From Cognatilysobacter tabacisoli (GTDB lineage: Bacteria > Pseudomonadota > Gammaproteobacteria > Xanthomonadales > Xanthomonadaceae), in assembly GCF_003586305.1 (NCBI RefSeq), contig NZ_KZ987400.1:530635-594634 (forward strand): a stretch of 64,000 bases of DNA, read 5' to 3'. The translations under genes and the position numbers were made by a program. Numbering within the stretch: position 1 is the first letter of the stretch; every line of letters begins with the position of its first letter. Below, piece by piece: positions 37,836 to 49,801 of this stretch. The notes beneath the pieces were generated by a model that was not told the origin of the DNA, ran no database searches, and worked only from the letters and a program-made list of their open reading frames with translations.

Positions 37836-37851
37836 GCGGGCGCGAGCCCGC
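37836..37851. terminator. Short hairpin between convergent regulator and aminopeptidase genes
   Basis: GCGGGC, loop GCGA, GCCCGC in the 64-bp gap between two convergent genes. Position suits a bidirectional terminator, but no T-run follows on either side. Confidence 0.3.
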
Positions 37852-37857
37852 CTTGCA

Positions 37858-39240
37858 TCACCCGCAGCGCGACTTCAACAGCGCATACGCCGCGCGCAGG
37901 CCCTGCGCCTCGCCGCCGGCGGGGCGGCCGGGGCGGTCGGCGTCGTTCCAGCTGTAGACGTCCAGGTGCGCCCACGGCTGGGTCGGCGGCACGAAGCGGT
38001 CCAGGTACAGCGCCGCGGTGATGCTGCCGGCCATCTTCGACGGCCCGCCGTTGGCCAGGTCGGCGATGCCGCTGGCGAGATAGCGCAGGTACGGGCGCCA
38101 CAGCGGCATCCGCCACAGCGGGTCGCGCAGCTCGCGCCCGGCGGCGAGCCACGCGTCGGCGACTGCGTCGTCGTTCGCGTACAGCGCCGGCAGGTCCGGG
38201 CCCAGCGCGATTCGCGCGGCGCCGGTCAGCGTGGCGAAGTCGAGCACCAGCGTCGGCGACTGCTCGACCGCGTACGTCAGCGCGTCGCACAGCACCACGC
38301 GGCCCTCGGCGTCGGTGTTGTCGATCTCGACGCTGATGCCGGCGCGGGTCGCGATCACTTCGCCGGGGCGGTACGCGTTCGGCCCGACCGCGTTCTCGAC
38401 CGCCGGCACCAGCAGGGTCATGCGGATCGGCAGGCGGCGCGCCATCACCAGCTCGGCCAGCGCGATCGCGTGAGCGGCGCCGCCCATGTCCTTCTTCATG
38501 TTGCGCATGCCGTCGGCCGGCTTGAGGTCGAGGCCGCCGGTGTCGAAGCACACGCCCTTGCCGACGATGACGACGTGCGGGTGCGAGGCATCGCCCCACG
38601 CCAGCTCGATCAGCCGCGGCGCGCGGTGGCTGGCGCGGCCGACGGCGTGGATCGCCGGGAAGTTCTTCGCCAGCAGGTCGTCGCCGCCGACCACGTCGAT
38701 CCGGGCGCCGAAGCGCTCGGCGAGTTCACAGCACACCTGCTCGAGCTGGTCGGGGCCCATGTGCTCGGTCGGCGTGTTGACCAGGTCGCGCACGCGCACG
38801 CACGCGGCGAGCTGGTCGAATACCTCGGCGATCGCGTCGCCGTCGGCATCGACCTGCAGCAGCGCCGGCGCGCGCGGCGCCGCCTTGTAGCGGCTGAAGC
38901 GGTAGCTGCCCAGGCCCCAGCCGAGCTGCAGCGCGGCGAGCGCCGCCGGCTCCAGCCCGTCGGGTGCGCGCCAGCGCAGCGCCGGCAGCGCGAACGGCGC
39001 GTGCGCGTAGCCGAACGGATCGAGCGGGTCGCCGATGCCGAGCACCGCGGCCGCCGCCGCGCCGCCGTCGCCCGGCAGCACCAGCGCCGTGCCCGGCGCG
39101 CCCTCGAAGCCGTGCGCGTCGAGCCATGCGCCGGCGGCCGCCGGCTGCGCGGCCTTCCAGTCGGCCAGCGTCGCGCGCGACACCAGGTGCAGGGGCAGCG
39201 CGTCCGCGCCGGCGTCGGTGTAGCCCAGGGGCAGGTTCAT
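37858..39240 (-). CDS. M17 leucyl aminopeptidase family protein
   Basis: 460 residues. The M17 catalytic half is clear: VGKGVCFDTGGLDLKP with Lys228, the metal ligands that follow in MKKDMGGAA, and NTDAEGR (308-314) ending in the catalytic Arg314. It removes N-terminal residues in the cytoplasm, using two metal ions as a hexamer. The N-terminal domain is short and divergent compared with E. coli PepA (503 residues), as in the PepB-like subgroup. The start overlaps the HAD phosphatase gene stop by 4 bp. Confidence 0.93.
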   Translation of the reverse strand: MNLPLGYTDAGADALPLHLVSRATLADWKAAQPAAAGAWLDAHGFEGAPGTALVLPGDGGAAAAAVLGIGDPLDPFGYAHAPFALPALRWRAPDGLEPAALAALQLGWGLGSYRFSRYKAAPRAPALLQVDADGDAIAEVFDQLAACVRVRDLVNTPTEHMGPDQLEQVCCELAERFGARIDVVGGDDLLAKNFPAIHAVGRASHRAPRLIELAWGDASHPHVVIVGKGVCFDTGGLDLKPADGMRNMKKDMGGAAHAIALAELVMARRLPIRMTLLVPAVENAVGPNAYRPGEVIATRAGISVEIDNTDAEGRVVLCDALTYAVEQSPTLVLDFATLTGAARIALGPDLPALYANDDAVADAWLAAGRELRDPLWRMPLWRPYLRYLASGIADLANGGPSKMAGSITAALYLDRFVPPTQPWAHLDVYSWNDADRPGRPAGGEAQGLRAAYALLKSRCG

Positions 39241-39956
39241 GCGGCGGCGTTGTCCGTCTGCAGGGCCGCGTCGAGCCAGTCGGCCAGCGCGGCGAGGTCG
39301 GTGAATTCCAGGTCCGGGCGCAGCGCGGCGTGCGGCCACGTGCGTCCGTCGCGGTTGATCCAGCAGCTGCGCAGCCCGGCGCGGTGCGCGCCGACCACGT
39401 CCATCTCGATGTCGTCGCCGACGTGCAGCACGTGGGCCGGCGGCACGTCGAGCCGCGCGCACGCGGCGTGGAAGATGCTCGGGTCGGGCTTGGCGGCGCC
39501 GTGCTCGCGCGCGCCGAGCTGGAATGCGAAGCGGTCCATCAGCCCGATCCGCACCAGGTCGGCGTTGCCGTTGCTCAGCGCCGCCAGCGGCACGCGCGCG
39601 GCCAGCCGGTCGAGCGCGTCGACGGTGTCGTCGTAATGGACGACGTCGCAGCGCGCGGCGAAGAACGCGTCGAACGCCGGCTGCGCCAGCGCGACGTCGT
39701 CGCCGGCGGCGGCGAGCATGCGCTCGAGCGAGATCATCCGCTGGCGGGTGAAGTCATGCGCCAGGTGCGGGTGCTCGCGCGCGACCTCGTCGCGCAGCGC
39801 GCGCATCGCCTCCAGCGGGAACCGTTCGGCAGTGCGCGGGGCGTGCCGGCGCAGCCACTGGCCGAGCACGGTTTCGGCGCGCAGCACCACGGGCGCGATC
39901 GGCCACAGGGTGTCGTCTAGGTCGAGGGTGATCGCACGGACGGGAAAAGGCGCCAT
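39237..39956 (-). CDS. HAD family hydrolase (YigB-like)
   Basis: 239 residues. Motif I LDLDDTL (Asp12, Asp14), motif II LSNGN, motif III Lys in AAKPDPSIF, motif IV GDDIEMDV. YigB-type HADs dephosphorylate FMN and sugar phosphates; the substrate here cannot be fixed. Upstream partner of the aminopeptidase in a two-gene unit (ATGA overlap). Confidence 0.9.
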   Translation of the reverse strand: MAPFPVRAITLDLDDTLWPIAPVVLRAETVLGQWLRRHAPRTAERFPLEAMRALRDEVAREHPHLAHDFTRQRMISLERMLAAAGDDVALAQPAFDAFFAARCDVVHYDDTVDALDRLAARVPLAALSNGNADLVRIGLMDRFAFQLGAREHGAAKPDPSIFHAACARLDVPPAHVLHVGDDIEMDVVGAHRAGLRSCWINRDGRTWPHAALRPDLEFTDLAALADWLDAALQTDNAAA

Positions 39957-39975
39957 GAGCGCATTCTAGCGCCGC

Positions 39976-41103
39976 TCACTCCATCAGCCGGGCCCAGCCG
40001 TCCATGCCCTCGATGCGCTCGAGCACCAGCTTGACGCAGACCAGCAGCGGCACCGCCAGCAGCAGCCCGATCAGGCCCCACAGCCAGCCGAACACCATCA
40101 GCGCCAGGATCAGCACCAGCGGCGACACCCGCATGCTGCGGCCGAGCACGATCGGCGTGACGATCTGGCCTTCCAGCGTGTGCAGGCCGAGGTAGATGCC
40201 GGCCGGCACCAGCGCCTTCCAGTCGTCGAACGCGACGAAGCCCATGATCAGCATCATGCCGATGCCGATCAGCGGGCCGACGTACGGGGCGAAGTTCAGC
40301 AGCGCGGCCATCGTGCCCCACAGCAGCGCCTCGGGCAGCGGCACCTTCAGCCAGTGCAGCAGGCCGGCGAAGATCAGGCCGACGGCGATGTTGATCACGG
40401 TGATCGTCAGCACGTAGCGCGACAGCTCCAGCTCGATCGACTGCATGATCTCGACCGTCAGCTTCTTCTGCTGCCGCCCGGGCAGCAGCGCGATCGCGTT
40501 CTTCTGCAGGTTCTCGCCATAGACCATGAAGAAGAACGTCAGCAGCACGACCGCCAGCACCGAGGCGATCAGCTTCGGGGTCGTGGTCAGCATCTTGTAG
40601 GGGTCGTCGGTTTCGGTGCGCACGACCTGCACCGGCTTCGACTCGCCGCCGGCGGCGCGGGCGATGTTCTCGGCGGCGCGGTTGGCGTCCTGCACCGGCT
40701 TGGTCAGCTCGCGCAGCTTCGGGGTCATCTCGCGCATCGCGCGCGGCGCCTGCCGCACCCACTCGCTGGCCGGCTCGACCAGCTGGGTGCCCAGCGCGCC
40801 GGCGATCGCCAGCCCGCCCAGCAGCACCACCAGCGCGCCGAGCACGCGCGGCACGTAGAGCCGCCGCAGCGCGCGGATGATCGGGTTGCCGACCAGCGCG
40901 AAGAACACGGCCAGCAGCACCGGCAGGATCAGCTCCTGCGTCGCCCACAGCACCGCGCCGACGGCGATCGTCGCCAGCAACGCCGCGGCCGCGGACGAGC
41001 GCGGGCGCGGTTCGGTCGGCGGCGCGTTCGGGATCGGCGCGTCGGGACCGGGCGCAGCCGGCGACGCCGGAGCGGCGTCGGCGGGGGAATCGATCGGCGG
41101 CAT
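39976..41103 (-). CDS. AI-2E/PerM family transporter
   Basis: 375 residues with about eight membrane helices and the AI-2E family core (NFAPYVGPLIGIGMML, YLGLHTLEGQIVTPIVLG). Members include TqsA (AI-2 export) and Na+/H+ antiporter-like proteins, so the substrate is open. A Pro/Ala-rich cytoplasmic N-terminus of about 40 residues precedes the first helix. The gene begins 2 bp after the YqjK-like gene stop. Confidence 0.92.
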   Translation of the reverse strand: MPPIDSPADAAPASPAAPGPDAPIPNAPPTEPRPRSSAAAALLATIAVGAVLWATQELILPVLLAVFFALVGNPIIRALRRLYVPRVLGALVVLLGGLAIAGALGTQLVEPASEWVRQAPRAMREMTPKLRELTKPVQDANRAAENIARAAGGESKPVQVVRTETDDPYKMLTTTPKLIASVLAVVLLTFFFMVYGENLQKNAIALLPGRQQKKLTVEIMQSIELELSRYVLTITVINIAVGLIFAGLLHWLKVPLPEALLWGTMAALLNFAPYVGPLIGIGMMLIMGFVAFDDWKALVPAGIYLGLHTLEGQIVTPIVLGRSMRVSPLVLILALMVFGWLWGLIGLLLAVPLLVCVKLVLERIEGMDGWARLME

Positions 41104-41105
41104 GG

Positions 41106-41531
41106 TCAGGACTCGGCGGCGGTGTGCGTGCGCGCGTCCTGCGCCGGAGGGGAAGCGGGTGCGGCGGCAGAACCGGCGGCGGCGTGCGGGAGGTCGTCGA
41201 CCGGCACGCCGGCGCGTTCGGCGACTTCGGTCGTCGTCTCGGCGGCGCGTTCGGCCTCGCCGGCTGCGGCCTGCGCGCTGCCGCCGGCCACCAGGCTCGA
41301 CACCATCGAGATCATCTGCATCAGCGAGCCGCCGCTGGCTGCCGCGCGCAGCGGCCGCGCGCGGCCGACGAAGAAGCCTGTTACCAGGCCGGCGACCACG
41401 ATGCGCCCCGGCGTCCACGCCGCGCGCCACGACGACTTCAGCTGGCGCAGGTCGGCCGACACGCGCCGCTCCTGCGCCTCGAGCGCGTCCTCGGCCTGTT
41501 TCACCTTCGCGATCAACTGTTCGAAGCTCAT
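41106..41531 (-). CDS. Small membrane-associated protein, YqjK-like position
   Basis: 141 residues: an N-terminal helix with coiled-coil pattern (KVKQAEDALEAQERRV), one membrane segment (about 42-58, RIVVAGLVTGFFVGRARPLR) and an Ala-rich disordered tail. No firm family match. Its place behind YqjD-like and YqjE-like genes repeats the E. coli order yqjD-yqjE-yqjK, so I infer a comparable role in an inner-membrane stress module. Confidence 0.65.
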   Translation of the reverse strand: MSFEQLIAKVKQAEDALEAQERRVSADLRQLKSSWRAAWTPGRIVVAGLVTGFFVGRARPLRAAASGGSLMQMISMVSSLVAGGSAQAAAGEAERAAETTTEVAERAGVPVDDLPHAAAGSAAAPASPPAQDARTHTAAES

Positions 41532-41582
41532 GGCTGTTCGACGCTCATCGGCTCGTCGGCTCGGGAAAGGGGCGCGGCGCGG

Positions 41583-42149
41583 TCATGGCGGCGTGACGTC
41601 GATGCCGCGGCGGTCCTTGACCGGCGCGCCGTCGGCGGCCTCGACCGGTGCGGCCTCGGCGGCGGCGCGGGTCGACACCGGCGAGCCGGGATCGGGCGTG
41701 AAGTCGGCCAGCTCGCCGAGCCCCAGCCGCGCCAGCTGCCGGCGCGTGGCCTGCAGCCGGGTGTGTTCGAAGTAGCGCATGCTCAGCCACCCGGCGACGC
41801 CGGTGACGACCAGGCTCAGCACCGCGGTCAGCAGCAGCGATACGGTCCACGACCACTGCAGCGTGCCGTTGAGGAACACGATCAGCGTGGCCATCAGCAG
41901 CAGCCACGCCGACGCGCCGAACGCGATCGCCACGCCGGTCAGCGCCAGCGTGCGGCCGAGCGCGCTGCGCGCCAGCGAGATGTCGGCGAACACCAGCGAG
42001 CGCATCGCCTTGGCCGCATCGACGCTGGCGCCGAGGCCGGCGCGACCGGTCGCGCCGATCTGGCGCAGCGCTTCGGCCAGGTCCGGCGGCGGCGCGGCGC
42101 CGGTGGCGTCGTCGCCGTCGCGCGGCGCATCGGCGCGCGGGTCGTTCAA
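41583..42149 (-). CDS. YqjE-like protein (phage holin superfamily III, DUF1469)
   Basis: 188 residues. Two adjacent membrane helices (about 68-92 and 98-122) separated by a short polar turn, flanked by cytoplasmic tails; ISLARSALGRTLALTGVAIAFG is typical of the YqjE/Holin-III family. Despite the family name this is a chromosomal inner-membrane protein and nothing around suggests a prophage. Middle gene of the trio. Confidence 0.8.
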   Translation of the reverse strand: MNDPRADAPRDGDDATGAAPPPDLAEALRQIGATGRAGLGASVDAAKAMRSLVFADISLARSALGRTLALTGVAIAFGASAWLLLMATLIVFLNGTLQWSWTVSLLLTAVLSLVVTGVAGWLSMRYFEHTRLQATRRQLARLGLGELADFTPDPGSPVSTRAAAEAAPVEAADGAPVKDRRGIDVTPP

Positions 42150-42305
42150 CGGTGCATCCCCTCTGCAGGTGGCGGTGCGGTCTGCGCTGCGTTCATGGCG
42201 TTCCCCTGCCGCAACGCAAAGGTCGTGTCGCGCGCTGCGCGCGGTTCGAAGCCGGACGGACCGGCTGGCCGGCCCGCGACGTTCGCGCGGGCCGGCGACA
42301 TCGGC

Positions 42306-42668
42306 TTACTTGTCGCCGCTGCGGGCGAGCTTGGCAATGATCCAGCCGGCCGCGAAGGCCACGCCGAACGACGCCAGCGGACGCTCGCGGATCAGCTCGG
42401 CGGCGCTGTCGATCAGGTCCCGGCCCTTGTCCATCAGCGCGTCGACCTGCTCGCCGGCGGCGCTGCCGGCCTGCTCGGCGGCATTGAGGCCGGCCAGCGC
42501 GCCGTCGGCCAGGTCGGCCTTGACGTGTGCCTTGCCGATCTTGAGCTCGGCGCCGGCGGCGCTGGCGGCGTTGACGAGCGCGGCGCCCGCGTCCGAAGCG
42601 GCCTGCTTCAGGTTGCTGCCGGCTTCGCCGAGATTGGTCTTCATGCCGTCGGTGGCGGTGGGGCTCAT
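42306..42668 (-). CDS. ElaB/YqjD/DUF883-like membrane protein
   Basis: 120 residues: a long Ala-rich amphipathic helix (about 10-95) ending in the C-terminal anchor PLASFGVAFAAGWIIAKLA preceded by IRERP, a DUF883 hallmark. YqjD and ElaB tether ribosomes to the inner membrane in stationary phase. First gene of the trio. ATG at 42668 has GGATCC-type weak Shine-Dalgarno upstream. Confidence 0.8.
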   Translation of the reverse strand: MSPTATDGMKTNLGEAGSNLKQAASDAGAALVNAASAAGAELKIGKAHVKADLADGALAGLNAAEQAGSAAGEQVDALMDKGRDLIDSAAELIRERPLASFGVAFAAGWIIAKLARSGDK

Positions 42669-42705
42669 GGGGCGGATCCTCGAATTCGGGTGGGGGCGAC
42701 CGGCG

Positions 42706-44136
<1,431 letters not shown>

Positions 44137-44232
44137 GCGGGGTCGATCCGGGCGCGAGTGGGCAACCGGGGCTGCCGGCTGAACGGAGTCAGTCTCGACG
44201 CGAATCGTACAATCGCCGCTGAAGACGGGCCG

Positions 44233-44829
44233 TCAGCGCGCGCCCTCGACGTCGCTCCCGCGCACGTGTCTGACCGGGCCATCGACGAGCATCCGCTCGA
44301 CGCTGCCGGCCTGAGCGCATGCGCCCGGCGCGCCGTTTAGGCAGGCATGCACGCGCCACCAGCCCGGCCGCGGCCGCGCGACCGGTGCCAGGCGACCGTC
44401 TGCATCGACGGGCACGGCGATCGCGGTCCCGATCGGCAGCGGCGTGCGCGAGCGCAGGCAGTAGTCGCCCCCCGGCGGCCGCACCCAGCACTTGCCCCGC
44501 CCGTCGGCCGCGCCCTGCCGGTCGAGGCAGTACGCGTGGCCGCCCGCGAACGCCGGCGCGAGCCGGCACTCGCTGTCCGCCCGGCAGCTTTCGCCGCCGT
44601 TCGGACCGCTGCTGTAGACCAGGCACGCGCCGCCGGACCCGTTCGACACGATCCCGTCGGGGTGTGCCTCGATCCGGAACGACGCGTGCATCCCGCGCGC
44701 GTCGACGTCGACCGGGCCGGGCACGATGCGCATCGGCGTCTGCGCGCTGGCCACCGCCGCGAGCGCGCACAGCGCCGCCAGCGCGAGTGCTTGAGCCCGC
44801 CGCCTCCGGACCTGCATCCGCATGTGCAT
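44233..44829 (-). CDS. Secreted cysteine-rich protein of unknown function
   Basis: 198 residues from an ATG at 44829 with an excellent AAGGAG site 6-7 bp upstream. Signal peptide (about 1-29, ALALAALCALAAVASAQT). The mature part has a cysteine-rich middle (CLVYSSG, SCRADSEC, YCLDRQG, KCWVRP, YCLRSR) and a final pair (HACLNGAPGAC), enough for four or five disulfides. I do not recognise a family. Second gene behind the 172-residue secreted protein and likely co-regulated with it. Alternative: a disulfide-rich adhesin or inhibitor. Confidence 0.75.
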   Translation of the reverse strand: MHMRMQVRRRRAQALALAALCALAAVASAQTPMRIVPGPVDVDARGMHASFRIEAHPDGIVSNGSGGACLVYSSGPNGGESCRADSECRLAPAFAGGHAYCLDRQGAADGRGKCWVRPPGGDYCLRSRTPLPIGTAIAVPVDADGRLAPVARPRPGWWRVHACLNGAPGACAQAGSVERMLVDGPVRHVRGSDVEGAR

Positions 44830-44999
44830 GTCGATCTCCTTGAAGGGTGGCGCCCTGCCGATCATGCGCGCTCGATCGCGCCGATGGCACGTGGGGCGCG
44901 GGTGGCGTGGCGCGGCACGGTTGCGCCACGCCGCGACAGCGCCGGGCCAGCGGCGCGCAGGCAGCTGCCGCGCGCCGCGGGCGAACCTCGACGCGGGCG

Positions 45000-45518
45000 C
45001 TACTGGATCCGGACGCCGGATCCGGTCCCGCACTCCTCGGCGACGATGCTGCCGTCGGGGCGGTAGCGGACCGCGCGGACGGGCCCGGCGTTCTGGGTGC
45101 CGTCGTTGCTCAGCAGGATCGTCCGCTCGACGACGCCGTAGCCGTGGTAGGCGCCGTCGACGAAGTAGTCGAAGCGCAACTGCATCGCGTACTGCCCGGT
45201 GGCGGGGTTGTACGACCACGTCCCCAGCCCGATCGAGCGCTGGGTGATGCCGGGCACGCCCTGCACGTTGGGCACGCCGTTGGGCGGGAAGCGCGCGTTC
45301 TCGACCACGATGCCGCCGGCCTGGAACACGATCGTGTTGCGCACCGTGCGGAACGGCAGCCCGCTGCCGCACGGCTGCACGAGCCCGGTGCCGTCCCACG
45401 CGCCGACGATGCGGTTGGCCGGCACCGCCAGGGCGCCATCGCGGGCAGGATCGGCGCCGGCGGGCAGCGTGACGGCGGCGACGGCGAGGGCAAGGGCGAA
45501 CGTGGTAGTCAGGTTCAT
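45000..45518 (-). CDS. Secreted small protein of unknown function
   Basis: 172 residues, ATG at 45518 with AGGAG 9 bp upstream. Signal peptide (about 1-22, ending LPAGADP). The mature part is rich in beta-strand patterns (GAWDGTGLVQPC, TWSYNPATGQYAMQLRFDYF, ERTILLSNDG) with two cysteines, suggesting a small beta barrel. No named family recognised. The CTGAAA array at 45600-45625 lies 82 bp upstream of its start. Confidence 0.75.
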   Translation of the reverse strand: MNLTTTFALALAVAAVTLPAGADPARDGALAVPANRIVGAWDGTGLVQPCGSGLPFRTVRNTIVFQAGGIVVENARFPPNGVPNVQGVPGITQRSIGLGTWSYNPATGQYAMQLRFDYFVDGAYHGYGVVERTILLSNDGTQNAGPVRAVRYRPDGSIVAEECGTGSGVRIQ

Positions 45519-45599
45519 GATGCGCACTCCTGTGTGGTGGCCCCGGATCGGGGTGCGGCGACCGTGCCGGTCCATGGCCTGCCTGTCGCCCAAAATCCG

Positions 45600-45625
45600 C
45601 TGAAACAATCTGAAATCCCCTGAAA
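45600..45625. promoter_or_regulatory. Array A: three CTGAAA hexamers at exact 10-bp period
   Basis: CTGAAA at 45600, 45610 and 45620. The array is in the divergent region: 82 bp from the ATG of the secreted protein gene (minus strand) and 14 bp before the TTG start of the regulator gene (plus strand), where it would overlap the mRNA leader. A second array of the same design is at 53933. OmpR-type winged-helix regulators bind head-to-tail repeats at about one helical turn, which fits the adjacent regulator. Confidence 0.65.
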
Positions 45626-45638
45626 CGGAGTCACCGGG

Positions 45639-47539
45639 TTGGCCACCAGCGTCCGCTTCGACGGTTTCCGCCTCGACCCGGCCACGCGGCAGCTGCGCAC
45701 CGAGGCCGGCGCGCCGGTGGCGCTGACGGCCAAGGCCTTCGACACGCTCGCCTACCTGGTCGAGCACCGCGACCGCGTCGTCAGCAAGGACGAGCTGCTC
45801 GCCAGCGTGTGGGCCGGGCGGGTCGTGGAGGAGAACAACCTCACCCAGGCGATCTCCGCGCTGCGCCGCGCGTTCGGCACCGGCGCGGGCGAACACCGCT
45901 ACATCGTCACGGTCCCCGGCCGCGGCTACCGCTTCGTCGCCGAGCTCGACCCGGCGCCGCTCGATGCCGGGGCGCCCGTGCCCGTCGCCGGCACGCCGGC
46001 CGCCGCGTCGGCGCCGCGCCGCCCACGCTGGGAGCACGCGCTCGTGCCCGGGGCGCTGCTGTTCCTGCTCGCGCTGATGTCGATCGCGGCCTGGCAATCG
46101 CAGGACCGCGGCGCCGCGTCGCCGCGCGTCGTGCCGCCGGCCCCGGCGGCGGCGACGGGCGCGCCGGCGGACACGCTGGCGGTGCTGCCGTTCCGCTCGC
46201 TGTCGCCCGGGCCGCGCGACGAGCTGCTCGAACTCGGCCTCGCCGACACGCTGATCGCGCGCATCAGCAGCGCCAGCACCCTGCACGTGCGTTCGCTGGC
46301 GTCGAGCCAGCGCTTCGCCGGCAGCCGCCACGACCCGCTCGAGGCGGCGCGCAAGCTCGGCGCGACGTACATCGTCGAAGGCACCACCCAGCGCAACGGC
46401 GACGCCATCCGCGTCTCCACCCGGCTGCTGGACGCGCGCGACGGCCGCGCGGTGTGGTCGGGCACCTTCGACGAGTCCATCGGCCGCGTGTTCACCCTGC
46501 AGGACCGCATCGCCGCGTCGATCACGTCCGCGCTCGCGCTGAAGCTCGCGCCGGCCACCGGCCGCCCCCCGTGCGAAGGCGCTAACGCCGACGCGTACCG
46601 CGCCTACCTGACCGGCAGCTACCAGCTCGGGCGTCCGTCGGCCGAGCGGATGCGCAGTGCGCTGGCCGCGTTCTACCGCGCCATCGACCTCGACCCGACG
46701 TGCGCGCGCGCCTACGCCGGCCTGTCGTTCGCCTACCGCGCGCTGGTGATGACCGGCGACGAGAACCCGCGCGTGGCCTTCCCGCTGGCCGAGGCGGCCG
46801 TCGAGAAGGCCCTGGCGATCGATCCGGGCCTGGCCGAGGGCTACTCGTCGCGCGGCTTCATCCAGTTCTGGTACGGCTGGGACTGGGCGGCGTCGGAGGC
46901 CTCGCTCAAGCGCGCGATCGAACTCAATCCCAGCCTCGCCGAAGCGCACCTGGCGTACGCGCACCTGCTGCACAACATCGGGCGCATGCCCGAGGCGGCC
47001 GTGCACGCGCGCGAGGCGATCGCGCTGGACCCGCTGTCGCCGCTGGTGGGCACGCTCGGCGCGGCGTTCCTCGGCGCGGCCGGGCATCGCGACGAGAGCG
47101 CGGCGGTGCTCGACGGCGTGCTCGAGCGCGACCCGGAGTTCTGGACCGCGCTGATGGTGCGCGCGCAGCGGCGGATCAAGCAGGGCGATCCCGCCGGCGC
47201 GGTCGCCGACATGCGCCGCGCGCTGTCGCTGTGCGGCAACTGCAGCCAGGCCGAGGCGGTGCTCGGCGCCACGCTGGTCGCCGCCGGCGACCGCGACGGC
47301 GCGCGCGCGCTGGTGCGGGCCATGCACGAGCGCCGGCGCGAGGACTACGTGCCCGCGACCAGCATCGCCGCCGTGCACAACGCCCTGGGCGACACCGACG
47401 CCGCGCTCGACCTGCTCGAGCGCGCCTACGCGGAGCGCGACGTGCGCATGACCTTCCTCGCCTCCGACACGCGCTGGCACAACCTGCGCTCGCAGCCGCG
47501 CTTCCGGGCGCTGCTGCAGCGCATGCGCCTGACGGCCGG

Positions 47540-47543
<4 letters not shown>
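45639..47543 (+). CDS. CadC/ToxR-like winged-helix, membrane-spanning TPR regulator
   Basis: 634 residues. An OmpR-type winged helix (about 1-100, FDGFRLDPATRQL to GRGYRFVAEL), one membrane helix (about 133-152, LVPGALLFLLALMSIAAW), a FlgO-like alpha/beta domain (about 178-290, LAVLPFRSLSPG) and TPR repeats to the end. It is a one-piece membrane sensor-regulator: DNA-binding part inside, sensing part in the periplasm. The start is a TTG with GGAG 8 bp upstream; no ATG or GTG exists before the HTH. The stop overlaps the convergent TonB receptor stop (CTAG shared). Confidence 0.9.
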
Positions 47544-49735
<2,192 letters not shown>

Positions 49736-49801
49736 CCAGTTCCTCCCAGCGTCCTGTCACACGTGGACGGTGCACCCCGTCCCCAGCCTACGCCGCCGCC
49801 G

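Noticed and set aside
41583-42149. Prophage holin
   Set aside because: The family name comes from domain databases; the gene sits in a YqjD/YqjE-like chromosomal cluster and no phage genes surround it.
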